DNA of 64,000 nt from Xestospongia muta (taxonomy: Eukaryota > Porifera > Demospongiae > Haplosclerida > Petrosiidae). The translations under genes were made by a program, and so were the position numbers. Below are positions 42,864-55,980 of this stretch, piece after piece (the stretch's first letter is position 1; every line of letters begins with the position of its first letter). The stretch spans positions 7,205,229 to 7,269,228 of the forward strand of contig OY848921.1 of NCBI GenBank assembly GCA_963693285.1, given 5' to 3'. A model generated the notes under the pieces. The model was not told the origin of the DNA. It saw nothing but the letters and a program-made list of their open reading frames with translations, and ran no database searches.

Positions 42864-43860
42864 TCTTGTGTTCATGACTCCAATGCTCTTTCTTGACCTC
42901 TGGAATTTATTCTGGTGTATTTGTGTAACAGGTAAAAATATAACATCTGATAGCATAATATTTTTAATAGAGAATGTTTTTTTTATTTATTTCAATCTCT
43001 TTTATTTTTGCAAATTTTATTATATGTTTTGTAACAATGGTATTAAAAGCATTGATAGCAATATGTTTCCTCCAAGTATTGCTTAGTAGAAAGAAGGTAA
43101 CAAGAATTAGTGTAAAATATCATTGAGTCAGAATGTTTAACATTAGAAATAATGTTGACTAATATTTAGAAAATTTTGTAAATATTTTCTTGAAGTTTGT
43201 ACATGTATTTTACTATTATTGTACTCTATTCTTTTTTACATATCAACACAATTATTTTCATATGTATAGGGCAAATTACGTGTTACTGGAGTACATTTCT
43301 CAATTCTATCGTACACTTGTGCCCACTCAATTATGGTTTGGTTTCTGTTCTAATTATTATGACACTGGTGCTGTCTTTGCTATCATAATAACTGCTAGTT
43401 ATCTCATGATTAAAGGGGTTGTCATTCTCTCTAGAGGACGAGAACTAATCAGAGCTATTTGTTCCTTCATTAAAGATAATGTGTGTGTTGTATAACATAT
43501 GCCTACTAATAATACTATGTTATTATTTTAGTAGTTTTAATAATAGTAGTACAGTTGTACAAACTATAAGTTAATTTACATTATAAGTTATTTGGGAGTG
43601 GCTATCACACAATGAGACAATTGTATTGATTATGAATGTATTGAGAATTGGATGACCAATCACAAATTAATACCGTTATTGTTTTTTATAGACTTATGGT
43701 GTTCCTCTTAAAAGAGATGACTTGTTAGAACTTTGTGAGGAGAATGTATGTCCTATTTGTCAGAATGAGTTTAATGGACCTATTATGATACATTGTAGGG
43801 TAAGATACATGTAAAATACATATTGTACATTAGGAATAATACATTCAAGTATAAATGATT

Positions 43861-43946
<86 letters not shown>

Positions 43947-44083
43947 CCCAGCATGTTTTCTGTGAAAACTGTGTATTGCAGTGGTTTGATAGAGAAAGAA
44001 CTTGGCCTTTATGTAGAGCTAGCATAGCCAATGACCCCAAATGGAGAGATGGGTCAACGACAGCATGGCCACAGCTTTTCTAA
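42864..44083 (+). pseudogene. Truncated RNFT copy 1 (last five exons, inactivated)
   Basis: Matches RNFT exons 4-8 but lacks exons 1-3. Lesions: the exon 5 acceptor is destroyed (TTTTTGCAAATTTT instead of a TAG), the exon 6 equivalent has a 2-bp deletion near 43275, and in the RING a Zn ligand Cys is Trp (RTWPLCRA). The (TC)n tract at 43863-43947 is retained. Not expected to encode a functional ligase. Confidence 0.88.
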
Positions 44084-45154
44084 CACTTATTATTTATACT
44101 AGTCTGATTTCTTATATTGATATCTCTCTCTGATTTTCCTACTTTTTTCTTATCTTCATCACCATATTATTTCACTGTATTATAATTACAACTATAGTGG
44201 TCACTATATATGATGTACTATTGTCTATTGTGTAATAATAATACACTTCAACAACAAAATGAATTCATCTTTTGTCATCACATCAAACAAATTAACATTG
44301 ATTACATTAGAGGGTAACAATAGGAAAGTAATTTGCTGATAATCAATGTATTATTGAGGTCAATCATATGTTTGTCTGTTGTATTGTATGATATGCTTGA
44401 AAGGTCAGTATGTCATTGTCTGGAAATGTCTCTTGTAATTACCTCTTAAGTTAAAGTTAATAGACCATATCACTGTTCATTTTATACTCCATTGATACAA
44501 TGTCACTATGGAACTATATAGATATAGAATGAAAGCACTGTATTGTATGTTAATAATGTTGGTAAGTATATCATACATTTTGTCTTAAAATATAGGTCAC
44601 TTTTATTGACATTAGTCTTTGCCAACATCAAAACAATAAACTGTTTTATTTTAATTGATATTTTTAGCTCAAGACAATATCTGAATTTGGTATTCATTAC
44701 TTCAGTTTTATATTAAATGTTATCACACATTAAGAATACTATCCTAACAAATTCTTACTTAAAGGAAGAAATTTGATCCAAAAATTTGCTGTGTTAATTT
44801 TTTATAGTGTAAATGTTTATCATAACATACTGGTGACCTGTCCATTAGTATTCACATCAGGTATGGTAGCTAGTATTTTATTGACTATTTCACAATTCTG
44901 TTTTAAGTTAATGGATGCATTAATGGAGATGTCCTATGATACCAATAACAGTCACATACTACAAAGATATACAAGAAGACAATAGGATAAGTTTGTTCAG
45001 CTAATAAACGTGAATGGGATGATTTGTGAAGATAAATGTACTCATAATCTATTAACAATACTAAATTTTAATATCACCATTATTTATAACTGTGATGATG
45101 TGTGGTTTTTACTATTATAGAGTGACCTAGTACACATCACAATCTATTAATTAG
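44084..45154. other. Duplicated spacer, no gene
   Basis: Counterpart of 38.69-39.5 kb with point differences. An ORF at 44773-44985 has no recognisable feature. Confidence 0.55.
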
Positions 45155-45417
45155 TGAAACCACTAGAACCATCTATGCAACTACAGTGGGAATATAATAT
45201 CAACTTAATAAAAGATAATTTCAATGTATTCATTGTACACTATGATAACTGTGAATAAATAATAACAGAGCTATTATAAATCTGTGTCACAGTACTGTTA
45301 ATACATCTATAACTGGTCTATTACCTAATACTACATACACATGTTGTGTATTAGCAGTAACATCATATGGAGAGAGTGAACCAGTATATCAAAACATCAC
45401 TACTACTAATGATGAAA
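45155..45417 (+). pseudogene. Isolated FN3 exon relic of an SRCR receptor
   Basis: After an AG at 45153-45154 the sequence follows the receptor FN3 exon. The part encoding ITGLLPNTTYTCCVLAVTSYGES is nearly intact, but the middle is decayed and carries stops (GTGAATAAATAA). No SRCR, signal-peptide or TM exon is attached. It is the remnant of a deleted array member. Confidence 0.8.
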
Positions 45418-46349
45418 GTAAGTTTTATAATATAATTAAGTACTGTGTTCCTCTTTGTCAGATACTGACAGTGATTGTACTAGTAATACCTCATCTCTTA
45501 CTATTACCATACAATGAATTAATGGTTTATTTGTGACTATGGTTATCTGTATAGTCATATGGTAATAATGCTGACAATCATAGTGATAATAAATGAAAAG
45601 TCATAAATCAGAAATAAGATAAACAATAAATATATACAGACAGTCACATATACTTCACATGATCACTCATTCATTAATAATGCTTTATTTATGGTCATAA
45701 CATTTATTGGCTGTGCTTATTTTACCATGTACACAGTTGATGCTCAATATAATTGTTTATATTAGAACTAATGATAACTTGAGGTTGACTTTGTCATTGC
45801 AAGATATATAACAAGTCCAGCAGTAGTTTGATGATAATCTATGAGTGTCTATTAAATAAATAAGCATCGACATGCATAAATACAATGCTAAATGTTTTTT
45901 CTATTTGCTTGTTTTGCTTCAATTTTCATGTGAACTTATTGTGTATTGATCATCTAAAGCTAAATAATGATACAATTATCACTAGTTATATATATATAAT
46001 ATATATATATATATATAATATCTATTATCATAGTTACCAACTAGCTAATGTACTTATATAAATGTACTCATTAACATGCACAATACAAACAAAAAGTACT
46101 TAGATGTTCATTCATAACTATACTGTTTGCATATTTATGGTCATATGTAAAGTAACATTTGTTGCTTTTATTAATCTCATGTGTACATAGTGAGAACTTA
46201 CTTATTGATGCTATATTAAAACAACTGATATATGAACTCATTATTACATCATTATATATTTTGTGTTAGTACATATTGAACGTATGAAAGTACTTTAACA
46301 AGTTGTTTGTTTAAATGTACAGGCCGTAGTAAAGAAAAGTAAGTTCATT
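45418..46349. other. Spacer with AT microsatellite
   Basis: No gene. The segment at about 45.68-46.25 kb is a diverged copy of 52.93-53.5 kb. An (AT)n run lies near 45990-46018. The right end holds the conserved upstream region of the next receptor. Confidence 0.55.
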
Positions 46350-48536
46350 ATGATCTTCTGTCTACTAATGTGCTTTTTGCTACTTTTACAACTAATACAA
46401 GGAGGTAAGTGATAATCCCTCAGTTTAATTTAATAACACATCTAGTACATGTAGATAGTAGTTGTAAGGAAGAAGAGCTTAGATACAGCCCTAGAAATAC
46501 CAATATACTACAGATCAGTAGTGGAGGCACGTGGAAGGATATTTGTGCTAAACCAGGGTCTAATCGATGGAGTGAAAATGAAGCTAGAGTGGCTTGTTAT
46601 CAAATGGGAATGGTATGGAAAGAAGGATCAGGTATTGTAGTTGTGCTAATTTTCTTAATTAAAATGTTTATTCTGTACTCAGACATAAAATTAAATACTA
46701 CTACTGGGAGTTTTAATGGTATCGTTTATTCTAAAACTTTTTCTTGTTCTGGATTAGAAGAAAAACTCATAAACTGTTCAGTTGATGATTACATAGACAC
46801 TTGTTACTACCATGAACATGGTCATTACTATTATGCAACAGCTAAATGTATTAAAGGTATACTATATCACTAATCAATATTGTACAAAAATATAATTTAT
46901 AGCTAATCATTCCTGTATATCTGGAAGTCTGTCATTAGTAGACAAAATTTTGAAAATCTGTGTATTTGGTCAATGGCACACACTCTGTGGCAATACTTGG
47001 ACATTAGTGCAGGTAAAAGTAGCTTGTAGACAACTGGGAAGAAATCCAATTGGTATGATTATCACCATTTGAAATTAGTAATTGTTTTTAAAACAATGCT
47101 ATATATAGGAGCTAAATACACACTTGTATCTAGTAAGGAGTCCATTCCAGTAATGAATGCTTATTTTAGTTGCAATGGTACTGAGAATGACTTTAGAAAA
47201 TGTACAGTACACAGGATCTCAAGATGTGATATGAACTCAAATTTACTGAAACCAGGACTTACCTGTGAAGGTATCCTTTGACTATCTTAAACTTTCAAAA
47301 TATAATATGTATAGTTTACTTCTTTAGTGAGCCCTCCTAAGAATCTGTTGACTCATTCACTGAATTACTCAGTGTATATAATGATAGCATGTCATTGATA
47401 TAATACAAAAATGATATATATGCATGTATATATAGACATATATAATAATAGTGCTATTGTATATGTGTGTGTATGTATGTATATGCATGTATATACATGT
47501 ATATGTGTGTGTGTATCAATTGCTATTGTGACAGCTGTCATTCAGTGTTAGAATAACTCAGTTTACTAATCTAACAAATGAGTATACAGTACATGAGTAC
47601 ACTGTAAAAAATGATGGTTGATTTAACAATCATTTGGTTATACAGGTTGCAATTGCAAATTGATTTTTGTCGAAAAAGTAATCATAATACTGTCTTCATT
47701 ACTAATGTACTACTGTTTATATAGCTACAAAACCATCAATCTCATAGTAGATCAGTAATCAAAATAGTATTATGTTTACATTTTACATATGCAACCTGTA
47801 TAACCATGTATTAGTTAATTCAACCAATCAATTTTTACAGTGTATGCACTACTTCTTGTCACAAATCATTGTTTATTTTATTTGTTTACACAGATACGAA
47901 CCACTCAAATATCACAACTATCATAGTATCCACTGTCACCATGGCAACTACTAGTACTCCTGCTACTACATCTCAGTCCTGCGCTCCATGTACACTTATT
48001 TCAACATGTATACAAACACCTCCTCCTATTGTATGTAGTGGTACATCTAATAGTATGGGTGTTTCATGGTTTGGTGGTATACTTGTGGGTGTGGTATGTG
48101 GCATTCTTGTGATGATCATAGTGTGGGTGATAGTCACAGTTGTTAGCAAGAAGAAGACAATAATTGATAGGAAAGAAACAAAAGAAAGGTTTTGTATGAC
48201 CATTATTATTGAGTTTTTATCAGTTATATTTTTAGATCACATGATGATGGGCACCAACTAAACATGGGAAGCCTTGAAAATCCATCATATGAGCAAACCA
48301 TCATACAAAGTACACAATCCAACAGTAACACTCAAGGCACAGATCTTCCTGAGGACCAGTATTCAATTCCTGTTAATGTAAAGTCAAAAGTAATGAATAG
48401 TAACTCTCAAGTCAATGATACCAGTGGTGGTGTTCCTTCTTTTATTTATCAAGATAATATTCAAATGGAAGGAGCATACTCATTAGCTGATGATGAGCAA
48501 GTTGGAGATCTGTATAATCATCTCCAAAGGAATTGA
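46350..48536 (+). CDS. SRCR-SRCR transmembrane receptor lacking FN3, array member 2
   Basis: Exons: 46350-46404, 46455-46631, 46683-46856, 46903-47052, 47109-47270, 47894-48188, 48236-48536. Phases agree; 437 aa. Signal peptide, two SRCR domains, Thr-rich stalk, TM (GGILVGVVCGILVMIIVWVIV) and a tail with NPSYEQTI, YSLA and YNHL. The FN3 exon starts normally at 47328 (SPPKNLLTHSLNYSVYI) but is cut off after about 60 nt by unrelated sequence with a stop; skipping it keeps phase 1. The exon 6 donor is weak (AAG then GTTTTG at 48189), and reading through it gives a stop at 48261, so the tail may be lost in some transcripts. The stalk and TM differ clearly from the other members, making this the most diverged copy. 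Confidence 0.75.
47328..47893 (+). pseudogene. Broken FN3 exon with inserted repeat sequence
   Basis: The first 60 nt match the FN3 exon of the other receptors and then end abruptly at about 47386. Next come a (TATG)n-like tract (about 47458-47515) and, at 47721-47815, a segment resembling 21185-21290, so repeat DNA replaced the rest of the exon and neighbouring stalk exons. Confidence 0.7.
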
Positions 48537-49552
48537 GAAGAAAACACAAGAAATGGAATTAAATTAACTTATTACTATTAAATACATAAATTACTGATTA
48601 AATGTTGTGCTATTCTGTAAGTCAGTGAAATATATAACTATGTGTGTATAATACAGTACATTTAGACATAACACTGTCATGTACTATCTTTTTAACTTGA
48701 AATAGTAACTTGAGTTTGATTCTGTAATGTTCATTAGCTGATTGGCCAGCACTGTATTTTTTGTTATTGTGTTTTCTAAGAACTGAATATAATTTTATCA
48801 GAGAAATACGTGATTACACGTAAATTTCATTAGTTATTTTAACAAATCAAATTGTAGTTTATGCCAATACATTTAAGTGAATTTCTCACTCAATAATTTG
48901 TTGCTATGTCACATTGCAAAGCAACAAATCATACAGAAAGTAATTGACATGACTTTTGAATCCCGTAGAATTCCACTGATGTAAGTTACAAATTAGTTAG
49001 TAAAAGTAACATATTATATTTTACAGTAACATATGATATTTGATTAAAAAGAAAATGAGTTAATACAAAATTGTCTACAAATATTCTAATAAAATAATTA
49101 TCATTGTTGTATTCACATAATGGCACTTTTTGATGTGTACAATATAATTCAAATAAGATCACGCTGATATGTACAAACAAACCTATTTCTATCAATTTCT
49201 ATTTATGGTCACATATGTCATAATATAACAGTAATTGATGACTTCTTATTTGTAAAATAACCAACTGTTAAAACATATCAAAAAACAGTTTTGTATACAT
49301 ACAGTTGCTATATATGCATAACCAATCTATATGTATGCAAAACTGTTTTTTGAAATATTTTAATAGTGGGTTTTTTTCATAAATCAGGTCACAAATATTT
49401 GACAGAAGTGGTCCCTTTTTGCAAATCAGGTCACATATCATTATCTATAATGTAATGTTTATAGAGTTTTGTTTATACTTATTTAAAACAGTCACTACTT
49501 AAGAGAATTTGCTGGCGAAGTGTACAAGTAACAGCTTTGAACAAACAGCTCA
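48537..49552. other. Spacer with duplicated flank and a palindromic hairpin
   Basis: The region 48560-48940 reappears diverged at 50650-50970. A palindrome sits at 49261-49370 (separate entry). No coding gene. Confidence 0.6.
49261..49370. repeat. Palindrome, 40-bp arms with 30-bp loop
   Basis: Left arm 49261-49300 and right arm 49331-49370 are inverted copies with about five mismatches. The innermost 23 bp (ending TTTTGTATACAT on the left) have one mismatch. It could be a small MITE, a cruciform or a transcribed hairpin. No flanking duplication was established. Confidence 0.75.
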
Positions 49553-50612
49553 TTATGATCTTCAGTCTCTTGCAATTATAATTATAAGTTATATATGCTT
49601 CCCAGTTTTAAAAATTCTCACTACTAGCACTTGCAAATAGAAACAGCTACATTTATAATTCTAATAAAGTAGGAGCCCTCAAATATCAAAACTCAAAAAG
49701 TCATATTCTACAAATCTGTACAGGAACTCAATGGCAATACATTTGTGCTAAACCTAATTTTACCTTTTGGAGTGAAAATGAAGCTAGAGTGGCTTGTTAT
49801 GAAATGGGGATGTCATGGGAAGAATGATCAAGTAATACTAATTGAAATTGTTATCTTACTTTCTACTTTTAAATAGAATTGAGAACTACAGTCTCTAATT
49901 CATTGAACACTTATCATAAAACCTTTTCCTGTTTGGGTGTAGAAGAAAGACTTATAGATTGTTCAGCTAATGATAATTATGATTGCTACTTTGGTCCATA
50001 CTATTATGCAACACTTCACTGTTTACCAGGTATATTCTATTATAAATTATTATTATTATTATTCTATTATAGTTACGCCATCTTGTAAATCTGGAAGTTT
50101 TACAGTAGAAGACAAAACTCGTAGAATCTGTCTTTTTGGTCAATGGTACACACAATGTGGTAATAATCTCAGATATTGTCCAGTAAAGCAGTACTCAGAC
50201 TGTGATAAATATTCGTTGAAAGCAGGACTAATTTGTAAAGGTATTACTCAGCTCAATGTTACAATATATCTAGTTTAATTTAATAGTCAACCCTCCTAAA
50301 AATATACTGGTTCATTTACTAGACTTATTATCAGTTCATATACAATGTAATTATAATATGACAAATGACACAGTAAATTTTAATGTTTACTGTACTACTC
50401 TGAAGCAAAAACAGATTAGTTTGTATTCTAGGACAATATTATATAATGATAACAGTACTACAATTAATACATCTATTACTGGTCTGTTACCTAATACTAC
50501 ATACATATGTTGTGTATTAGCAGTAACATTATATGGAGAGAGTGAACCAGCATGTCAAAATATCACTACTACTAATGTAACAAGTGAGTGTATTTTATAT
50601 TGCTTGTACTAG
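49553..50612 (+). pseudogene. SRCR receptor pseudogene A (signal, SRCR, FN3 parts)
   Basis: Starts like the other members (ATGATCTTC). The first SRCR exon has a premature TGA at the position of GGG in its neighbour (49826 region, SWEE then stop). The second SRCR exon pair is fused by deletion of its middle, joining LFGQWYTQCGN to CDKYSLKAGLIC. The FN3 exon (50290 to about 50583) is largely open. Stalk, TM and tail exons are absent. Diverged from the main group. Confidence 0.82.
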
Positions 50613-51003
50613 GATAAACTATTTGATATTTTTATTTTAATGTAATGATCTTGTATACTTATTACTATTAAATACATAAATTGCTGATTATATGTTGTGC
50701 TATTCTGTAAGTCAGTGAAATATATAACTATGTGTGTATAATTCAGTAATTTAGACATAACACTGACATGTACCATCTTTTTAACTTGAGATAGTAACTT
50801 GATTATGTAATATTCATTAGCTAATTGGCTAGTACTATATTTTTTGTTAATTATAATTTTATCAGAGAAATATCTGGTTTGCGTCAATTAATGTTTGAAC
50901 ACTGTAAATGGTCATTAGTTATTTTAACAAACCAAATTGTAGTCTATGTCAGTACATTTATTTGTACACACATAGTAGTTTAACACACTAAAATACACAG
51001 ACA
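50613..51003. other. Spacer, copy of the 48.56-48.94 kb flank
   Basis: Shares TAAGTCAGTGAAATATATAA and neighbouring sequence with the 3' flank of receptor 2, so it marks a unit boundary. No gene. Confidence 0.6.
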
Positions 51004-51395
51004 ATGCACTCAAGAAGAAAAGAAGCCACACCATCTACTAACTGTATTAACGATGGCACAAAGAGCCATATTGCACAAATCTGTACAGGAACTCAATGGC
51101 AATGCATTTGTGCTAAGTCTAACTCTACCTTTTGGAGTGAAAATGAAGATAGAGTGGCTTGTTATGAAATGGGGATGTCATGGGAAGAAGGGTCAAGTAA
51201 TACTAATTTGAATTGTTATCTTACTTTCTACTTTGACATAGAATTGAGAACTACTGTCTCTGATTCATTGAACACTTCTCATAAAACTTTTTCCTGTTTG
51301 GTTGTAGAAGAAATGTTTAAATGGAAGGAGTACACTCATTAACTGATGATCAACAGACTGAGACAAGTTTGTATAATCAACCCCAAAAAAACTGA
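51004..51395 (+). pseudogene. SRCR receptor pseudogene B (SRCR joined to tail end)
   Basis: Contains an SRCR exon (WQCICAKSNSTFWSENEDRVACYEMG), its following exon up to CLVVEE, then an abrupt join to the last part of the cytoplasmic exon (TGGAAGGAGTACACTCATTA) in a different frame. A deletion removed SRCR 2, FN3, stalk and TM. The signal exon is also missing. Confidence 0.85.
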
Positions 51396-53595
51396 ACAGG
51401 GTTAAATCAGTCAAATTGATTACGTTTTTTATATTTTTTTCATGTATAATAGTTCTGTTCCTGTTTTAATACAATACTAGTGTATTATAACTAATTTTAT
51501 AATTTTTGTGTATGTAGTACTTGGATTATGTACCAAAGCAGTGCCCCAAGAGTAACAAAAATAGCCGAATAGAAGAGTGTGTGTGTTGGTATAAATGATA
51601 ATTGAAAATAATAAAATATAATAAATGGCTGAGTGTGGGTTAGAAATCTCACCTGAGGTTCTCAAAAATATTTTTCTCTTTATAACACTTACCTAAAATA
51701 TGGCTCATACTTGTAAGACTAGGATAAAGTAAGCAAAGTTCATTTAAGTACAAAATTATATACTAATAAAGATTAATGGACAATCAGTTATTAACAAATG
51801 GAACTGGTACATATATCTATTCCACTGTTCAATCAAATAACACATTTACTATATATTCTAATTGAAATAGACACATAGATATAGGCACATGAAGTCTCAA
51901 CTCCAATGTTGTTCACATCACATCAGTATTCATTTGATAAAAACAACGACATCATATGTTTATTTATATAACATAAAAGACTACTTATGACCTTAAATAA
52001 ACAAACTGAGTTTGCTGACTGATTCCCACATTTACACAATGGGTTAATGTTCAGTAGTTGGTTTCATGTAGTTATCCTGTACATGTATATATGTGACTAC
52101 AGTGTGTGTGTGATTAAAGTTGATGAAGTATATAAAGATAAAAGTTGAAAGCAAATATTAGCATGTTTCTCTACTACCAGAAGGTATAGACATTCGTCAC
52201 ATAAGTCATAATATAACAGTAATTGATGACTTTGTTATCTTAAGTATACACAGTGGGTGTTCAGTAATTGATGTTTACTTTCAAAATGACTAATATAAAC
52301 ATTATATATCATTATCTATTATGTAATGTTTATACAGTTTTTGTTTATATATGTTTAAGTCAGTCAGTGCTTTAGGGAATTTGCTGGAGAAGTTTCTAAA
52401 TACCAAGACAGACAGCTTATCATGATCTCCAGTATTTTCATTATACTACTGTAAACAGGAGGTAAAGATTACATAACTGGATGCTTCTTAATTTTAAATA
52501 TTTCCACTTTTAGTACTTGCAAACTACTACTATGATGATTCTTATGATAAGGAACCCTCAACTATAGATACTTAACAGTCATTTATTATAAATACAGGAG
52601 GCTAATGAAATATATTTCACTTAATTTTCTTACATGGTTTATTTATACTCGTTTTCAGATCATAAGATCAAATGGGAAACATGAAAGTATTCATAGCACC
52701 CTGCATATAAACATTACAAAAGGATCTGGGCATAGTGACTGTCATAGTCTGTCAAGACAATGACCTTCCTGACGATGAAGATTTGTATACGGCAACAAAT
52801 TCATATGATATTAATAATATTCCTTCCAGGATTTATCAAGTGAATGATACTGCAATATAAACACTACAAAGTATATAATCTATGACTATTTATGGTCATA
52901 AGTAAATCAGTGCATTTGTTGAATTAACAAAAACTATGTGTCAATCTGTTTATGGTCATAGCATTTATTGACTGTGCTTATTTTACCTTGTACAAAGTTA
53001 ATGTTCAATATAATTGTTTATTTAGGGCTAATTATAACATGAGGTTGATTTTGTCATTGCAAATGTTATTTTCTATCATATAACAAGTCCAGCAGTAGTT
53101 TGATGATGACCTATGAAGTGTCTATTAAATAAATAAGCATTGACAAACATGAATACAATGCTAAATGATTATTCTGTTTGCTTGTTTTCTTCAATTTTGA
53201 TAATTTCATGTGAACTCACTTAAGTACTGATAATCTAAAGACAAAAATGAGACGATTATCACTAAGTTATATATATATATATCATCATAGTTATCAACTA
53301 GTTTATGTACTTATATAAATGTACTTATTAACATGCACAATACAAATTAAAAGTACTTAGATTGTTCCATATGTTCATTTATAGCTATACTATTTGCATT
53401 GCTCAATATATGGTCATAAGTAAACTAACATTTGTTGACTTTATCAATCTCATGTGTACACAGTGAGAAATTGCTTATCGATGCTATATTAAAACAACTG
53501 ATATATAAACTCATTAGTTACATCATTGTATATTTTGTGTTAGTACATATTGAAAGTACGAAAGTACAGGTAGTAGTAAAGAAAAAAAGTTCATT
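51396..53595. other. Spacer with receptor relics and duplicated flanks
   Basis: 51.4-51.66 kb matches the receptor 3' flank at 42.1-42.43 kb. At 52422-52470 a signal-peptide-like start (ATGATCTCCAGTATT) and at 52660-52858 a piece resembling the cytoplasmic exon (NIPSRIYQVN) suggest another decayed receptor. 52.93-53.5 kb duplicates 45.68-46.25 kb. Confidence 0.45.
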
Positions 53596-55980
53596 ATGAT
53601 CTTCTGTTTACTAATGTGCTTCTTGCCACTACTACTACTACAAGGAGGTAAGTAATAGTCCCTCAGTTTAATTTTAATTTAATAACACATCTAGTACCTG
53701 TAGATAGTAGTTGTAATGAAGGAGAACTTGGATACAACAATTCCAGAAATACCAATATACTACAGATCTGTAGTGGAGATGTGTGGAAGGATATTTGTGC
53801 TAAACCAGGTTCTAATCAATGGAGTGAAAATGAAGCTAGAGTGGCTTGTTATCAAATGGAAATGGTATGGGCAGAAGGATCAGGTATTGTAGTTGTGCTA
53901 ATTTTCTTAATGAAAAAGTTTATTTTCTACTCAGACATTAAATTAAATACTACTGAGAGTTTTTCAGGTGTTATTTATACTAAAAGTTTTTTTTGTTCTG
54001 GATTAGAAGAAAAACTCATAAACTGTTCAGTTGATTATTACATACATAGTTGTTACTACTATGATCATGGTAATTCCAACTATTACTGGTATGCAACAGC
54101 TAAATGTATTAAAGGTATACTATATCACTAATCAATCTTGTACAAATATATATTTTATAGCTAATCAGTTTTGTAAATCTGGAAGTCTGTCATTAGTAGA
54201 CATTTTTTTGAAAATCTGTGCATTTGGTCAATGGCACACACTCTGTGGTAATACTTGGACATTAGATCACGTAAAAGTAGCTTGTAGACAACTGGGTAAA
54301 AATCCAATTGGTATGATTATCACCATTTGAGATTAGTAATTATTATAATAATAATGCTTTATATATATATAGGAGCTAAAAACACACTCGTATCTAGCGA
54401 GGAGTCCATTCCAGTAATGAATGCTTATTTTAGCTGCAATGGTACTGAGAAGGACTTTAGAAAGTGCACAGTACACAGGATCTCAAGATGTGATATGAAC
54501 TCAAATTTACTAAAACCAGGACTTACCTGTGGAGGTATCCTTTGACTATCTTAAACTTTCAAAAACATGACATATATAGTTTATTTCTTTAGTGAACCCT
54601 CCTAAGAATCTATTGACTCATTCACTGAACTACTCAGTGTATATACAATGGAATTATAATATGACAAATGATACAGTACATTTTAATGTTTACTGTACTA
54701 CTATAAAACAACAACAACAAAGCACAAGATATTCTAAGACAGTATTATATAATGATAACAATACTTTTAATACAACTATTACTGGTCTATTACCTAATAC
54801 TACATACACATGTTGTGTATTAGCAGTAACATCATATGGAGAGAGTGAAACAGTATGTCAAAATATCACTACTAAACCTACTAAAACTATTTCTAATACT
54901 AGATGTAAGTATATGATGTATTATTATTGTGTACTGTTCATTTACCCTATGTTTACTTCTAAACTACTACCTAATGATTATATTTATGATCTGTTTGCTA
55001 TGCAGGTAGTATATGCTCTGATATATCCAGTGTTGTTGTGACAACTGTCAATACTATTACCATAACTACGTTTACTAATGTAACAGGTAAATATACTATA
55101 AATATGTGTATTGTTCATTTGATTACTTAATCGATAACTTGTTATTTTTATGTGTTTATTGACACAGGCATGACCTGTTCTCGTACTACTGATCCAATAA
55201 TATTGACTGTTTTCACAACAACTGGTATTCCTGTTAGTATTACTCCTGTTACAATAACTAAGTCTGCTTATACAACAGGTAATTATACTATATATAATAT
55301 ACACATTACTGTGCATTGTTCATATGATAATTTAATTGATGATTTATTCCTTCTCATATGACTGTATACAACTGTATTGGGATCAACTGTTTTATAACAG
55401 CTATTACTCGTGTTACCATATCTCCATCCTGTATTATTAATTCAACATGTATACAAACACCTTCTCCTATTGTAAGTAGTGATACATTTACTAGTGGTGG
55501 TCCGTGGGGAGCAGGCGGTGTACTTGTGGGTGTGGTGAGTGGTGTTTTTGTGATGGTGATGATGTGGGTTATAGTGACAGTATTCAGGAAAAAGATGACT
55601 GGTACAAAAAGTAATGAGAATAGGTAATCTATGTATAACACCAATGTGATACATTTGTGGACTCTTTCAGATCAAATGATGATGAGCACCAACTAAACAT
55701 AGAAGCTATTGGTAATCCTTCATATGAACAAACCATCATCCAAAGTACACAATCCAATAGTAACTATCAAGGCAGAGACATCACTGAGACTCCTTACTCA
55801 ATTCCTGTTAACATCAGGTCTAATACATCAACTAATACATGTACTTTACAAGTTAATGATACCAATAGTGGTGTTCCTTCTTTCATTTATCAAGAGAATG
55901 TTCAAATGGAAGGAGTATACTCATTAGTTGATGATCAACAGACTGGAGAAAGTCTATATAATCAACTCCAAAGAAACTGA
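53596..55980 (+). CDS. SRCR-SRCR-FN3 transmembrane receptor, array member 3
   Basis: Exons: 53596-53647, 53704-53883, 53935-54114, 54161-54310, 54373-54534, 54593-54904, 55006-55086, 55168-55278, 55401-55623, 55671-55980. Phases agree; 586 aa. Same layout as member 1: signal peptide MIFCLLMCFLPLLLLQG, two SRCR domains, FN3, Thr-rich stalk, TM and a tyrosine-rich tail (NPSYEQTI, TPYSIPV, YSLV, YNQL). Differences from member 1 cluster in SRCR 1 (DYYIHSCYYYDHGN against DDNISSCYYQEHN) and in the start of SRCR 2, while FN3, TM and tail are nearly identical. An alternative first-SRCR acceptor lies 9 nt upstream, giving exon start 53695. Confidence 0.9.

Noticed and set aside
52422..52858. Separate receptor pseudogene C
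   Set aside because: Signal-peptide-like and tail-like fragments are too short and diverged to assert as one gene; noted only within the spacer entry.
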